A DNA stretch of 64,000 nt from Pseudidiomarina insulisalsae (GTDB lineage Bacteria > Pseudomonadota > Gammaproteobacteria > Enterobacterales > Alteromonadaceae). The notes below the pieces were generated by a model, which saw only the letters and a program-made list of their open reading frames with translations, made no database searches and was not told where the DNA came from. The stretch covers positions 1 through 64,000 of the forward strand of contig NZ_PIPY01000012.1 of the NCBI RefSeq assembly GCF_003987065.1, given 5' to 3'. How positions within the stretch are numbered: position 1 is the stretch's first letter; each line of letters opens with the position of its first letter. Both the position numbers and the translations under genes were made by a program. This document shows positions 11,572 to 19,720 of the stretch, one piece after another.

Positions 11572-12213
11572 ATGAAGTTACACGACGAACGTCGGGATTA
11601 TGAGCGCGCGCAACTGCGTCGCAGTGTTTTGCGCGCCGACCCTTTCCAGCAGTTTGGGCAATGGTTCGAAAGCGCAAAAGAAAGTGGCTTGCTGGCTGAT
11701 CCGACAGCCTTTACCCTGGCTACGGTCAACGCGTTGGGCCAGCCTCACCAGCGCATCGTGTTACTGAAAGACTTCGATCAGCAAGGCTTTGTTTTTTTCA
11801 CTAACTATGCCAGTCAAAAAGGCGATGACATTGCTGCCAATGACCGCGTGGCTATGCATTTTGCCTGGCTGCAACTCGAGCAGCAGGTGCGCATTGAAGG
11901 CCGCGCCAGCAAGGTCACCCGCGAGGTAAGTGAGGCATACTTTCACAGCCGCCCGCGCGCCAGCCAGTTAGGCGCATTGGCATCGGCGCAAAGCTCGCCC
12001 ATTGCTAGCCGGGACGAGCTGGAGCAACGCTATCATGAGCTGACATCAGACTATGAAGGCGAACAGGTTCCGATGCCCGACAGCTGGGGCGGCTATCGCA
12101 TTGAGCCACAATTCTTTGAGTTCTGGCAAGGTGGAAAATACCGTTTGCATGACCGCTTCACTTATACCCGCCAGGCAAACGGTGAGTGGGTTATCGAACG
12201 CCTGCAGCCCTAG
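11572..12213 (+). CDS. pdxH: Pyridoxamine 5'-phosphate oxidase
   Basis: FMN-dependent oxidase that turns pyridoxine or pyridoxamine 5'-phosphate into PLP, last step of vitamin B6 synthesis and salvage. The 213 residues match the family. FMN/substrate-binding blocks RIVLLKDFDQQGFVFFTNY, SRPRASQLGALASAQS and the C-terminal W-x-G-x-RLHDR region (WQGGKYRLHDR) are intact. An AGGAAAC ribosome site precedes the ATG. The TAG stop overlaps the stop of the convergent dehydrogenase gene within a shared CTAG. Confidence 0.95.
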   Translation: MKLHDERRDYERAQLRRSVLRADPFQQFGQWFESAKESGLLADPTAFTLATVNALGQPHQRIVLLKDFDQQGFVFFTNYASQKGDDIAANDRVAMHFAWLQLEQQVRIEGRASKVTREVSEAYFHSRPRASQLGALASAQSSPIASRDELEQRYHELTSDYEGEQVPMPDSWGGYRIEPQFFEFWQGGKYRLHDRFTYTRQANGEWVIERLQP

Positions 12214-13268
12214 GGCAACGGCTCATCACAAAATTCAGCGCACCACTGCAACTGACGCCAGGTGGCTGCGCTGTAACTGATGCCTTCAGCTAATTGCTGC
12301 TGCCGCGTTGCCAGTGCACCAGCACCGGGCACTCGAACGGGTTTCTTAGGATCAATAGGCTCGGCCTTTTTAACTGCCGTCACTAACTGACTGGCCTGTT
12401 GGGCAAAAGCGCCGGGCTCACTGATGGCAGTTGGGTCAACCACCTGTAGCCACACGGTATTGGCATCGCCATCTTCCGCAGCCGCGTCTTCGCGGCCGTA
12501 ATCGCTCAGGCCGAGGGTCCAGAATTCGCTGAACAGATTTAAGCCGGTTCCTTTATAGCCCAGTTGCTCGCCGCCCAGACTCGCCAGCACACTCGGCGGA
12601 TCTGCCACAAAGGTCGCTGGATCGCAGGTATAATCCCCTGCGGCAGTAATCAGCGCCGGGTACGGCAACTGGCGTTCTTCAGCCAGCGCCGTACGAACCT
12701 TACCTGCCGCCGTCATCGACAAACTCATATCCAGCAGTACCGGTTCTTGCAACGTCGGAACACCAATAGCAAAAGGATTCGGCGAGAAACAGGCTGACTT
12801 TGCGCCAAAAGGCGCGACGACCTGCTGCGCGGGCGTACTGCACATCATTTGTATCAACATGCCGGCATCCGTCGCCTGCTCAAGATAAACAGCCAATGCC
12901 GCAACATGTTGCGCCCGGCGCACGACAAGAGTTCCGGTACCATAGTCACGAGCCATCTGCATAGCCCTCTCCACCGCCCGGGGCAATACGTATAAGCCGG
13001 AAAGTAACTGCGCGTCCCACAGTTCAATGGCCGCGCGACGTTTTACTACCTCTGGCGCGCCGTGACCTTTGGTATGCCCGCGCTGTAAAGCCTGTAGGTT
13101 GTAGCGCAAGCGCAATAAGCCGTGGGTGCGAAAACCAAGAAGATCGCCGGCCACCAGATGTTCCGCCATCGCCGTCGCCACGTCCCCGCTTGCGCCTTGT
13201 TTGCGCAAACAACGTGTGGCCCAGGCCTGCATTGCCTCTGCTGAAGGCTTTTTTTCTATTGTCATCAA
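12210..13268 (-). CDS. Malate/L-lactate dehydrogenase family oxidoreductase
   Basis: Member of the Ldh_2 family of NAD(P)-dependent dehydrogenases of 2-hydroxy or imino acids (malate, sulfolactate, ureidoglycolate, delta-1-piperideine-2-carboxylate). At 352 residues it has family length. Recognisable segments are LVAGDLLGFRTHGLLRL (near 47) and the catalytic-region FSPNPFAIGVPT (near 180). The substrate cannot be fixed from sequence. It converges on pdxH, their stop codons sharing 3 bp, and is divergent from pfkA. Confidence 0.8.
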   Translation of the reverse strand: MMTIEKKPSAEAMQAWATRCLRKQGASGDVATAMAEHLVAGDLLGFRTHGLLRLRYNLQALQRGHTKGHGAPEVVKRRAAIELWDAQLLSGLYVLPRAVERAMQMARDYGTGTLVVRRAQHVAALAVYLEQATDAGMLIQMMCSTPAQQVVAPFGAKSACFSPNPFAIGVPTLQEPVLLDMSLSMTAAGKVRTALAEERQLPYPALITAAGDYTCDPATFVADPPSVLASLGGEQLGYKGTGLNLFSEFWTLGLSDYGREDAAAEDGDANTVWLQVVDPTAISEPGAFAQQASQLVTAVKKAEPIDPKKPVRVPGAGALATRQQQLAEGISYSAATWRQLQWCAEFCDEPLP

Positions 13269-13328
13269 CTCGATCGCTTGTTATTCGTAATTAGTTCGAT
13301 AAGCTTACCAAATAACTTAGGACACACA

Positions 13329-14384
13329 ATGCACAGGAGTAAGGGATACGTGTCTGCGACAAAAAAAATAAAAAGAATTGGTGTACTGACAAGTGGCGGT
13401 GACGCCCCAGGGATGAATGCAGCACTGCGCGCCGTGGTGTTGGCAGCGGAACATTACGGCATTGAAACCGTCGCTTTCCGGCACGGCTATCAGGGCTTAC
13501 TTGATAATGATCATGTTGTCCTGCAGGCAAAAGACGTGCTGCATATTCTGCAATATTCCGGCACCATCATTAAAAGTGCGCGCTGCAAACGCTTTAAAGA
13601 TGCAGCAGCCGCACAGGAAGCTGCGGCAAACCTGGATGCTTTAGCTATTGACGCGCTGGTGATTATTGGCGGCGACGGCTCGTTCCGTGGCGCTGATCAT
13701 TTGGCCAACCATTGGCAGGGAAAAATTGTTGGCGTGCCGGGCACTATTGATAATGATTTATATGGCACTGATGCCACTATTGGCTATGCCACTGCTGTAA
13801 ACATCGCGATGGATGCACTGGATAAAATTCGCGATACGGCAGACGCGATGGATCGCGTATTTATTGTTGAAGTCATGGGCCGTGAAGCTGGCTTTATCGG
13901 ACTTGGCAGCGCCATGGCAGCAGGTGCCGAGCGGATGATTTTACCCGAGCTACAAAAGGACAAGCCACTGACGGTCGCAGCGCTGGTAAAGCACATCAAG
14001 CGGGTACAGGAAATTCGCGGTGAAGGCAGCTACGTGATGGTACTGAGCGAGCATCAGTGGCCGGGTGGCGCGGTTGCTTTAGCTGAACAACTTGAAGCCG
14101 AGCATCATCTGCCGTGTCGTCCTTGCTTGCTAGGCCATATTCAACGCGGCGGTGCCCCTGCTCCGGCCGACCGCATCCTGGCCTCCGAGCTGGGCGTGCA
14201 TGCCATCGAATTATTGCTAAACGGCGAGCACCGGGTAATGGCGGGAAAGAAGGCCAATCAGTGCGTGGCAGTACCTTTACCGGACACCTGGCAGAAGAAA
14301 AATCCGCTGGATCAGAATCTGCTACGTATTCAGCATGAAATATTTAATCCAGTGAAGAAAGATCGGCGTACAAAAACAGATTGA
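13329..14384 (+). CDS. pfkA: 6-phosphofructokinase (ATP-dependent)
   Basis: Phosphorylates fructose 6-phosphate to fructose 1,6-bisphosphate in glycolysis. Diagnostic blocks are GVLTSGGDAPGMNAALRA, the ATP-site IGGDGSF and the catalytic GTIDNDL, whose Asp is the general base. Gly rather than Lys in GGDGS points to ATP as donor. The start is uncertain: ATG 13329 has AGGA 6 bp upstream, while GTG 13350 (MSATKKIKRIGVL) has AGGAG 10 bp upstream and lies nearer the E. coli N-terminus. The frame is open to 13278. A basic C-terminal tail of about 15 residues is extra. Confidence 0.92.
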   Translation: MHRSKGYVSATKKIKRIGVLTSGGDAPGMNAALRAVVLAAEHYGIETVAFRHGYQGLLDNDHVVLQAKDVLHILQYSGTIIKSARCKRFKDAAAAQEAAANLDALAIDALVIIGGDGSFRGADHLANHWQGKIVGVPGTIDNDLYGTDATIGYATAVNIAMDALDKIRDTADAMDRVFIVEVMGREAGFIGLGSAMAAGAERMILPELQKDKPLTVAALVKHIKRVQEIRGEGSYVMVLSEHQWPGGAVALAEQLEAEHHLPCRPCLLGHIQRGGAPAPADRILASELGVHAIELLLNGEHRVMAGKKANQCVAVPLPDTWQKKNPLDQNLLRIQHEIFNPVKKDRRTKTD

Positions 14385-14488
14385 AAAACGCAGCACAGGT
14401 ATAGCTTTTCGGGACTTTTGCACAGATAATAGCCCCCCTTTTTTCTATGACCTATGCTGCCCTGTTGCAACGACGGAGGTGATTGACC

Positions 14489-15424
14489 TTGAGCCAACAT
14501 CAAACTGACGCGGTAACTTCCGTAACTATCCAGACTGTGAGCCCGGTGCGCGAATTTTTTGGCGCCAAAGTAGATGACGCCATTCACGCCAACTCGACTC
14601 ACATGATTGGTTTCGGCTTTGACGGTACGGCCTGTTTTCGTAAAGGCACCCGCAATGGCCCTGATGGCCTGCGCGCGGTTTCCGAAGATATCGAATCGTA
14701 CTCGCCTTACCTCGACGCCGACTTATTCGACCTGCCATTCTATGACCTCGGTAATTTATCCTTAGGTCATGGCGAGGATATTGAGGGCCAGTGGCAGCAT
14801 GCCAGCGATCAATTTGATACCTTGTTTGGCGACCTTGATTTGGCCAAGCACAACGTCCGTGTGCTGACCCTGGGCGGTGAGCATTCCATTTCATATGCGC
14901 CTATTCGCAAGTACCTGGCGCAGTATCCTGATCTGGTGCTGTTGCACCTGGATGCCCACGCAGACCTGCGTGACGGTTTTCTGGGCTACCATTACTCGCA
15001 CGCATCGATTATGCGCCGCTGCCTGGACCACTTCGGTCCTGAGCACCAGCTAATTCAGTACGGCATTCGCTCTGGTACCCGCGAAGAATACCAGTACATG
15101 AAAGAGCACAATACAGTGCGTACCTCGCGCAAAGACTTTCTTGAGAGTGTCGCGGCGATTGCGGACGAACGTCCTATTTATCTGACCTTAGATCTGGACT
15201 ATTTTGACCCGTCATTCTTGCCTGGTACCGGTACGCCTGAGCCAGGTGGTGAAGACTTTCATTCCTATGTGAGTCTGATGAAGATTCTGCGCAATAAAAA
15301 CCTGGTCGGCGCAGATGTCGTGGAATTGTCTCCGGAGATTGACCCAACTGGCAACTCAGACGTATTTGCAGCAAAAATCGTCCGTGAATTACTGATCATT
15401 TTAAACGAAAAAGGAGCTCGCTAA
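14489..15424 (+). CDS. speB: Agmatinase
   Basis: Hydrolyses agmatine to putrescine and urea with two Mn2+. Ureohydrolase motifs are complete: GGEHSIS, DAHADLRD and DLDYFDPSF, holding the His and Asp metal ligands. I chose TTG 14489 (MSQHQTDAV) because GGAGGTGAT at 14475-14483 is a perfect complement of the 16S 3' end and ends 5 bp before it; the TTG at 14483 would lie inside that site. The last base of its TAA is the first of the speA ATG, so translation is coupled. Gene order is the reverse of E. coli speAB. Confidence 0.92.
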   Translation: MSQHQTDAVTSVTIQTVSPVREFFGAKVDDAIHANSTHMIGFGFDGTACFRKGTRNGPDGLRAVSEDIESYSPYLDADLFDLPFYDLGNLSLGHGEDIEGQWQHASDQFDTLFGDLDLAKHNVRVLTLGGEHSISYAPIRKYLAQYPDLVLLHLDAHADLRDGFLGYHYSHASIMRRCLDHFGPEHQLIQYGIRSGTREEYQYMKEHNTVRTSRKDFLESVAAIADERPIYLTLDLDYFDPSFLPGTGTPEPGGEDFHSYVSLMKILRNKNLVGADVVELSPEIDPTGNSDVFAAKIVRELLIILNEKGAR

Positions 15425-17340
15425 TGGGCGATACCACCACCGACTGGAGTATTGACGACGCAGAAGAACTCTACGGCGTGAACCGTTGGGGCGCTGGCTA
15501 CTTCTCCATTGGCGATAACGGTAATATTCAGATTGCACCGAATCATCGCTTGCCGGACGTCACCATTGATATGAAAGACGTGCTGGACGAGATCCGCGCT
15601 GAAGGTATTCAGTTGCCGGCGGTCATTCGCTTTCATGATATTTTGCGCTCACAAGTTGAGATCCTGAATGAAACCTTCGCGAAAATCATCGAAGAAGCTA
15701 ACTACGACGGTAAATACTCGGGTGTATTCCCGATTAAAGTGAATCAAATGCGTGAGGTGGTTGAAGAAATCATCGACGCGGGCGAACCCTACAGCTACGG
15801 CCTTGAAGCCGGCTCAAAACCTGAGCTTATGGCAGTGCTTGCCTATAATGAAAATCCGCAGGCGCTGACTGTACTGAACGGTTACAAAGACGAAGATTAT
15901 CTGACGCTCGCCCTGCTCGGCCGTCAGTTGCGCCGCAAAATGATCATCGTCATTGAGAAGTTCAGTGAGCTGGAAATGTTGATCCCGCTGGCCAAAAAGC
16001 TTGGCGTGGAGCCTCTAATTGGCTTGCGCAGCAAGATGATGGTCCGTAGCAGCGGCAAATGGGCTGGTTCGAGTGGCGATCGGGCAAAATTTGGCTTAAG
16101 CATTACTGAAATTCTGAACATTATCGAGCTGCTCAAGAAAGAGAACATGCTGCACTGCGCCAAGCTGCTGCACTTTCATATCGGCAGTCAGATGTCTGAT
16201 ATTCGTAAGGTGAAAGAAGCGGTATCTGAAGGCGCGCGCCTCTATGCGAAGCTGGTGCAGGAAGGCGTGCCGCTGGAATACCTGGATATCGGTGGCGGTC
16301 TTGGCATTGACTATGATGGCACCAGCTCAGCGACTGACTCTTCGCGCAACTACTCGACCGAAGAGTACGTGGCAGACGTGGTCTACGGCGTAAAACAGAT
16401 CTGTGATCTGGAAAATGTTCCGCACCCGAATCTGGTTAGTGAAAGTGGCCGAGCAATCACGGCTCACCATAGCTGCGTGGTTACCAACATTGTTGGCGAA
16501 ATTAAAAATACCGGCGCGCAGTTTGATATCAGCGCCGAAGACGGCGAGCACATTCTGGTCAGCAACATGCGTGAGCTGGTCTCCGCGACCGAGCTGCACC
16601 CACAGGAGCGTTATAATGACGCGGCCTCATTTAAGCAAAGCGCTTATGAAGCGTTTAAGCTGGGGATTTTGTCGCTGACTGAAATGGCCAAGCTCGACAC
16701 CATGTACTGGCGTCTACTCAGCGAGCTGCATGGCTCACTTGACCGTGAAGCCTTCGTTTTTCAGGAACTCGAAGAACTTGAAGACATGCTGGCCAGCCAG
16801 TATCTGTGTAACTTCTCGATTTTCCAGTCGGCTGCTGACACTTGGGCCATTGGCCAAGTACTACCGATTGTGCCGGTCAGCCGGTTACAGGAGAAGCCTG
16901 AGGTGCGTTGCTCTATCGTTGACATTACCTGTGACAGCGACGGTAAGCTGAGCAAGTATATTGAGGGCACTGAAATTAGTGAAAACATTCCTATGCACAC
17001 CCTGAAAAAAGGTGAGGATTATTATGTGGGAATGTTTTTAACCGGCGCTTATCAGGACGTGATGGGCGACATGCATAACCTATTCGGCCGCCTGACCGAA
17101 GTGCACGTTTACGTACACGACGACGAGCCAGGTGACTTCTACATTGAGGAGGTCGTGCCTGGAACGTCCGCTGAAAAAGTGCTCGAAACTATGCAGTACA
17201 ACACCGACTTTATGGCGAAAACCGTAAAAAAATGCATTGACCGTGAAGTTCGCAAAGGCCACATTGCCCCTCGGGAAGGTGTGCGCTGGACCGACTATTA
17301 CGAGAAATGTTTAGCCGGTAGCACCTACCTTAAGGTGTAA
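15424..17340 (+). CDS. speA: Biosynthetic arginine decarboxylase
   Basis: PLP enzyme converting arginine to agmatine, substrate of the SpeB encoded just before it; together they give putrescine without ornithine. At 638 residues it matches the alanine-racemase-fold SpeA family. The PLP lysine is in VFPIKVNQM near 107. The phosphate-binding glycine run YLDIGGGLGIDYDG is near 290, and the C-terminal sheet domain is present. TAATG overlap with speB and AAAGGAG upstream support the start. tRNA-Phe with its own promoter follows. Confidence 0.95.
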   Translation: MGDTTTDWSIDDAEELYGVNRWGAGYFSIGDNGNIQIAPNHRLPDVTIDMKDVLDEIRAEGIQLPAVIRFHDILRSQVEILNETFAKIIEEANYDGKYSGVFPIKVNQMREVVEEIIDAGEPYSYGLEAGSKPELMAVLAYNENPQALTVLNGYKDEDYLTLALLGRQLRRKMIIVIEKFSELEMLIPLAKKLGVEPLIGLRSKMMVRSSGKWAGSSGDRAKFGLSITEILNIIELLKKENMLHCAKLLHFHIGSQMSDIRKVKEAVSEGARLYAKLVQEGVPLEYLDIGGGLGIDYDGTSSATDSSRNYSTEEYVADVVYGVKQICDLENVPHPNLVSESGRAITAHHSCVVTNIVGEIKNTGAQFDISAEDGEHILVSNMRELVSATELHPQERYNDAASFKQSAYEAFKLGILSLTEMAKLDTMYWRLLSELHGSLDREAFVFQELEELEDMLASQYLCNFSIFQSAADTWAIGQVLPIVPVSRLQEKPEVRCSIVDITCDSDGKLSKYIEGTEISENIPMHTLKKGEDYYVGMFLTGAYQDVMGDMHNLFGRLTEVHVYVHDDEPGDFYIEEVVPGTSAEKVLETMQYNTDFMAKTVKKCIDREVRKGHIAPREGVRWTDYYEKCLAGSTYLKV

Positions 17341-17395
17341 AAACGAGCAAAGTGCGTATTTACTGAGCAAACGGCACAAAATCGCGAAAAAGCGG

Positions 17396-17424
17396 TTGAC
17401 TCGAAGCCGAAAAACTCGTTTAAT
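17396..17424 (+). promoter_or_regulatory. tRNA-Phe promoter
   Basis: TTGACT (17396-17401) and TTTAAT (17419-17424) lie 17 bp apart. A GC-rich discriminator ACGCCCCG follows, typical of stringently controlled stable-RNA promoters. The tRNA begins 10 bp after the -10. Confidence 0.8.
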
Positions 17425-17434
17425 ACGCCCCGTT

Positions 17435-17510
17435 GCCCAGATAGCTCAGTCGGTAGAGCAGAGGATTGAAAATCCTCGTGTCGGTGGTTCGATTCCGCCT
17501 CTGGGCACCA
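17435..17510 (+). tRNA. tRNA-Phe (GAA)
   Basis: A 76-nt cloverleaf with acceptor stem GCCCAGA/TCTGGGC, D-arm GCTCAGTCGGTAGAGC, anticodon loop TTGAAAA with anticodon GAA at 17468-17470, T-loop GGTTCGATTCC, and an encoded CCA end. It is flanked by a stable-RNA promoter and a terminator, so it is probably a single-gene transcript. Confidence 0.98.
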
Positions 17511-17520
17511 TTATTCTAAA

Positions 17521-17549
17521 GGCCTCGCACTCATGTGCGGGGCTTTTTT
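17521..17549 (+). terminator. Rho-independent terminator after tRNA-Phe
   Basis: Stem GCCTCGCAC/GTGCGGGGC (one G-T pair) with loop TCAT, followed by TTTTTT. It lies 11 bp after the CCA. Confidence 0.85.
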
Positions 17550-17553
17550 CGTT

Positions 17554-17931
17554 TTAGCGCTTCTCTTCCATCAGCCCTACCAGGTTACCGTCGGGGTCAC
17601 GTAAGAAACTAGTCCACAGCTCATGATCAGGCATTTTTGCGGCAAGTTGTGGCGCGCGCTCTTCGGTGGCACCGTTTTCGACCAGCTGTTGGTGCACTTT
17701 GACAATATCTTCGGCCTGAAAGTATAAAATGGAATTGGCGCCTACCTGGCCGGCACCTTGTGGTGTGGTGAGCATGATGCGAATTCCGGAGGCGTCCAGA
17801 AACGCCAGGTTCGGTCCCGCTTTAAAAAGTAGCTCAAGGCCAAACTGTTCGTGGTAAAACGCCAATGCCTGCTCGACATCGGACACGGTAATCGCAACTT
17901 GCCGTAGTTTATTTAGTTCTACTGTCGCCAT
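17554..17931 (-). CDS. VOC-family (glyoxalase/bleomycin-resistance fold) protein
   Basis: A 125-residue single-domain VOC protein. It has the paired beta-alpha-beta modules with LRQVAITVSDVEQALAFYHE at the start and SFLRDPDGNLVGLMEE at the end, which carries the usual C-terminal metal-ligand Glu. The substrate is unknown; the family includes glyoxalase I, dioxygenases and drug-binding proteins. ATG 17931 is preferred over an in-frame upstream start at 17970. It overlaps the 3' end of the LiaF-like gene by 23 bp, so the pair is translationally coupled. Confidence 0.8.
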   Translation of the reverse strand: MATVELNKLRQVAITVSDVEQALAFYHEQFGLELLFKAGPNLAFLDASGIRIMLTTPQGAGQVGANSILYFQAEDIVKVHQQLVENGATEERAPQLAAKMPDHELWTSFLRDPDGNLVGLMEEKR

Positions 17932-18577
17932 TATTTCGCTGCCCCATTCCGAAGGTCTCGCGCATGGCATTAGCGAACGCCACCCAGCGTTCCCGCAGGT
18001 TGCGTTTCACCGAGACATCGACAGATCCTAAAACAGACCAGCCGGTCACTGTAATAATATGGCTGGTTTCAACGTCACTGGGCGGTACGTAAGCTTCGCT
18101 AGAACCCAAAACATCGCCAACCCTGGAAGTCACGCTGAAGTGCTCAGGAATCACTATGCTGACCGAGCCCAGAAAACTACTCAGCGCAATCTCAACATGC
18201 CGTTGCGGTAATTGTGCTTCAGTAAAATCAAGGGTGATCGAGCCCAATACATCAACTACTTTAAGCCGCTCGGGCACCTCCCAAAAGCCTTTGCGGCTGG
18301 TATTGCTTAAAATACAGGTCACCTTTGACTCGGGTTCGCGATGCTCGCGTTTGCCGAGTGTGGCTTCTTTGCGCTGTTGGTACTCGCTATCCGCTGCGAG
18401 AGGCAAATCCGCTACTAAGTCAACCATCTCCTGATGGCTTTCGGTGGCCATCACCGCATCCAGGCGACGCTCAAACGCCTCTTGCGAAATAACATCGTGA
18501 CTGTAATTAACGATCAGTTTATCTATGGTCTCTTCACGGACCTGCGCAATAGGTCGGTCTTCGAGTTTTACCGGCAT
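17909..18577 (-). CDS. DUF1707 / LiaF-like C-terminal domain protein
   Basis: 222 residues with no signal peptide or clear membrane helix. Residues about 12-62 resemble the DUF1707/SHOCT-like short helical module (RREETIDKLIV-like start, ISQEAFERRLD). Residues about 100-195 resemble the LiaF/YvqF cell-wall-stress beta domain, with repeated VVDVLGSITLDF, LSSFLGSVSIVIP and GWSVLGSVDVSV. In Firmicutes LiaF restrains the LiaRS envelope-stress system; no LiaRS is visible here, so the role is unknown. It is co-transcribed with the VOC gene. Confidence 0.7.
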   Translation of the reverse strand: MPVKLEDRPIAQVREETIDKLIVNYSHDVISQEAFERRLDAVMATESHQEMVDLVADLPLAADSEYQQRKEATLGKREHREPESKVTCILSNTSRKGFWEVPERLKVVDVLGSITLDFTEAQLPQRHVEIALSSFLGSVSIVIPEHFSVTSRVGDVLGSSEAYVPPSDVETSHIITVTGWSVLGSVDVSVKRNLRERWVAFANAMRETFGMGQRNNGDSRTK

Positions 18578-18676
18578 CCGCGGTTTCCTTCTTCTTGATT
18601 AACAACTTTAAAAAGTCAAAACAAGCGCGAGCTGGAATACCAGCTCGCTGCTTTACTCCTAATATTAGACTAATTT

Positions 18677-19432
18677 TTATTCGGCACCAGAATAACTTAC
18701 CTCCTCCAGGCGGATATAAAGGTAGCTCCACCACTCATCGACTGACTTCATAAAGTCGCTTTGTAACTTATTCTTTTTCTCTTCACCGACAGCCGCTTCG
18801 AGACGTTTCCACACGCCGGGGTCATCAGCGTCCAGCGCTGCCGTGTCAGCAAAAGTCTCTACCACAAAGTAGTCTGCCTGATCGCGGCCGCCCATACCGT
18901 AATACCAGAAAGCATCAGTTCCACCGTCATCGTCGATGGCCTTTTCGATGGCTTCAACGGTGCTGTCGAAGAGTCTGTAGTCGCGTACCTTGAAATTGTA
19001 AACGGCAACATAACTGCTCGATGCGTCAGAACTATCGCTCCACTCGGGTATAAAGCTAGCCACGTGAAAGCAGGCTTTTTCCATATGCGGTACAATTTGT
19101 TCACGCGCCACAGATTCGCACGCCTTTGACGCTTCATCCTCAGCAAAGAAAGCTTGCCAGTTTTTATGAGAACTGGTTAATACAAAAGTATTGCTTTCAC
19201 CTTGTAAGCGGCGCCAGATATTCCAGGGTGAGGTACCACCGGCTCCTTCATAGCAGCTTTTCCAGGCCTTTACTGCGTCAAGGAATGCCGTGCTGTGGCC
19301 GAGCTTGACCTGCACTTCGCTCATTGAAAGGTAAAACTTCGCGTCGTCTTCATGATTATCAGCACTTGCAGTGCTGGGGTAATAACCCATTGCAAATGCC
19401 ATTAGGGTTAGTAAAAAGGGTAATTTTTGCAT
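18677..19432 (-). CDS. Secreted protein of unknown function with two alpha/beta-barrel-like repeats
   Basis: 251 residues with a Sec signal peptide ending near TASA-DNHED. I do not recognise a named family. The mature part splits into two halves of about 100 residues. Each begins with a beta strand (KFYLSMSEVQVKLG; YVAVYNFKVRDYRLF), continues with an amphipathic helix, then an aromatic strand (NTFVLTSSHKNWQAFF; ADYFVVETFADTAAL), and ends with a Trp- or Phe-rich helix. This looks like a duplicated dimeric alpha-beta barrel (antibiotic-monooxygenase/NIPSNAP-like), which is inference. Cys residues occur only in the first half. It stands alone. Confidence 0.6.
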   Translation of the reverse strand: MQKLPFLLTLMAFAMGYYPSTASADNHEDDAKFYLSMSEVQVKLGHSTAFLDAVKAWKSCYEGAGGTSPWNIWRRLQGESNTFVLTSSHKNWQAFFAEDEASKACESVAREQIVPHMEKACFHVASFIPEWSDSSDASSSYVAVYNFKVRDYRLFDSTVEAIEKAIDDDGGTDAFWYYGMGGRDQADYFVVETFADTAALDADDPGVWKRLEAAVGEEKKNKLQSDFMKSVDEWWSYLYIRLEEVSYSGAE

Positions 19433-19685
19433 CGGTATTCCTCCAGAAACACCTTTTAGCTAGTCCATCCCTCACTACAAAGGTCCTCCTGTCCTAAGCG
19501 TTGAATAATAGACCAAAAATCAAGCAGCATTGCGGACTAACGCATCTGTCGTGGGCGTTGTTGAATAACTTGTGATGCAAAGATGAATGTCGTTGTCCGT
19601 GCTTTTTAGTTGCGGGTAGGAAAATTTCTTACTAAAACTTAAAGTTAGCATTTAGCATCCGAAGTTCTGCGATTTGATTTAACAT

Positions 19686-19701
19686 CTGAATAAACATTCA
19701 G
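19686..19701. promoter_or_regulatory. Palindromic operator candidate upstream of the acylase gene
   Basis: CTGAATAAACATTCAG is an inverted repeat (6-bp arms, 4-bp spacer) located 19 bp before the acylase ATG. Its TGAAT-N4-ATTCA form resembles operators of TetR-family repressors. The rest of the 288-bp gap between 19432 and 19721 shows no gene. Confidence 0.4.
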
Positions 19702-19720
19702 TCTGTTCCGGAGTCATAAC

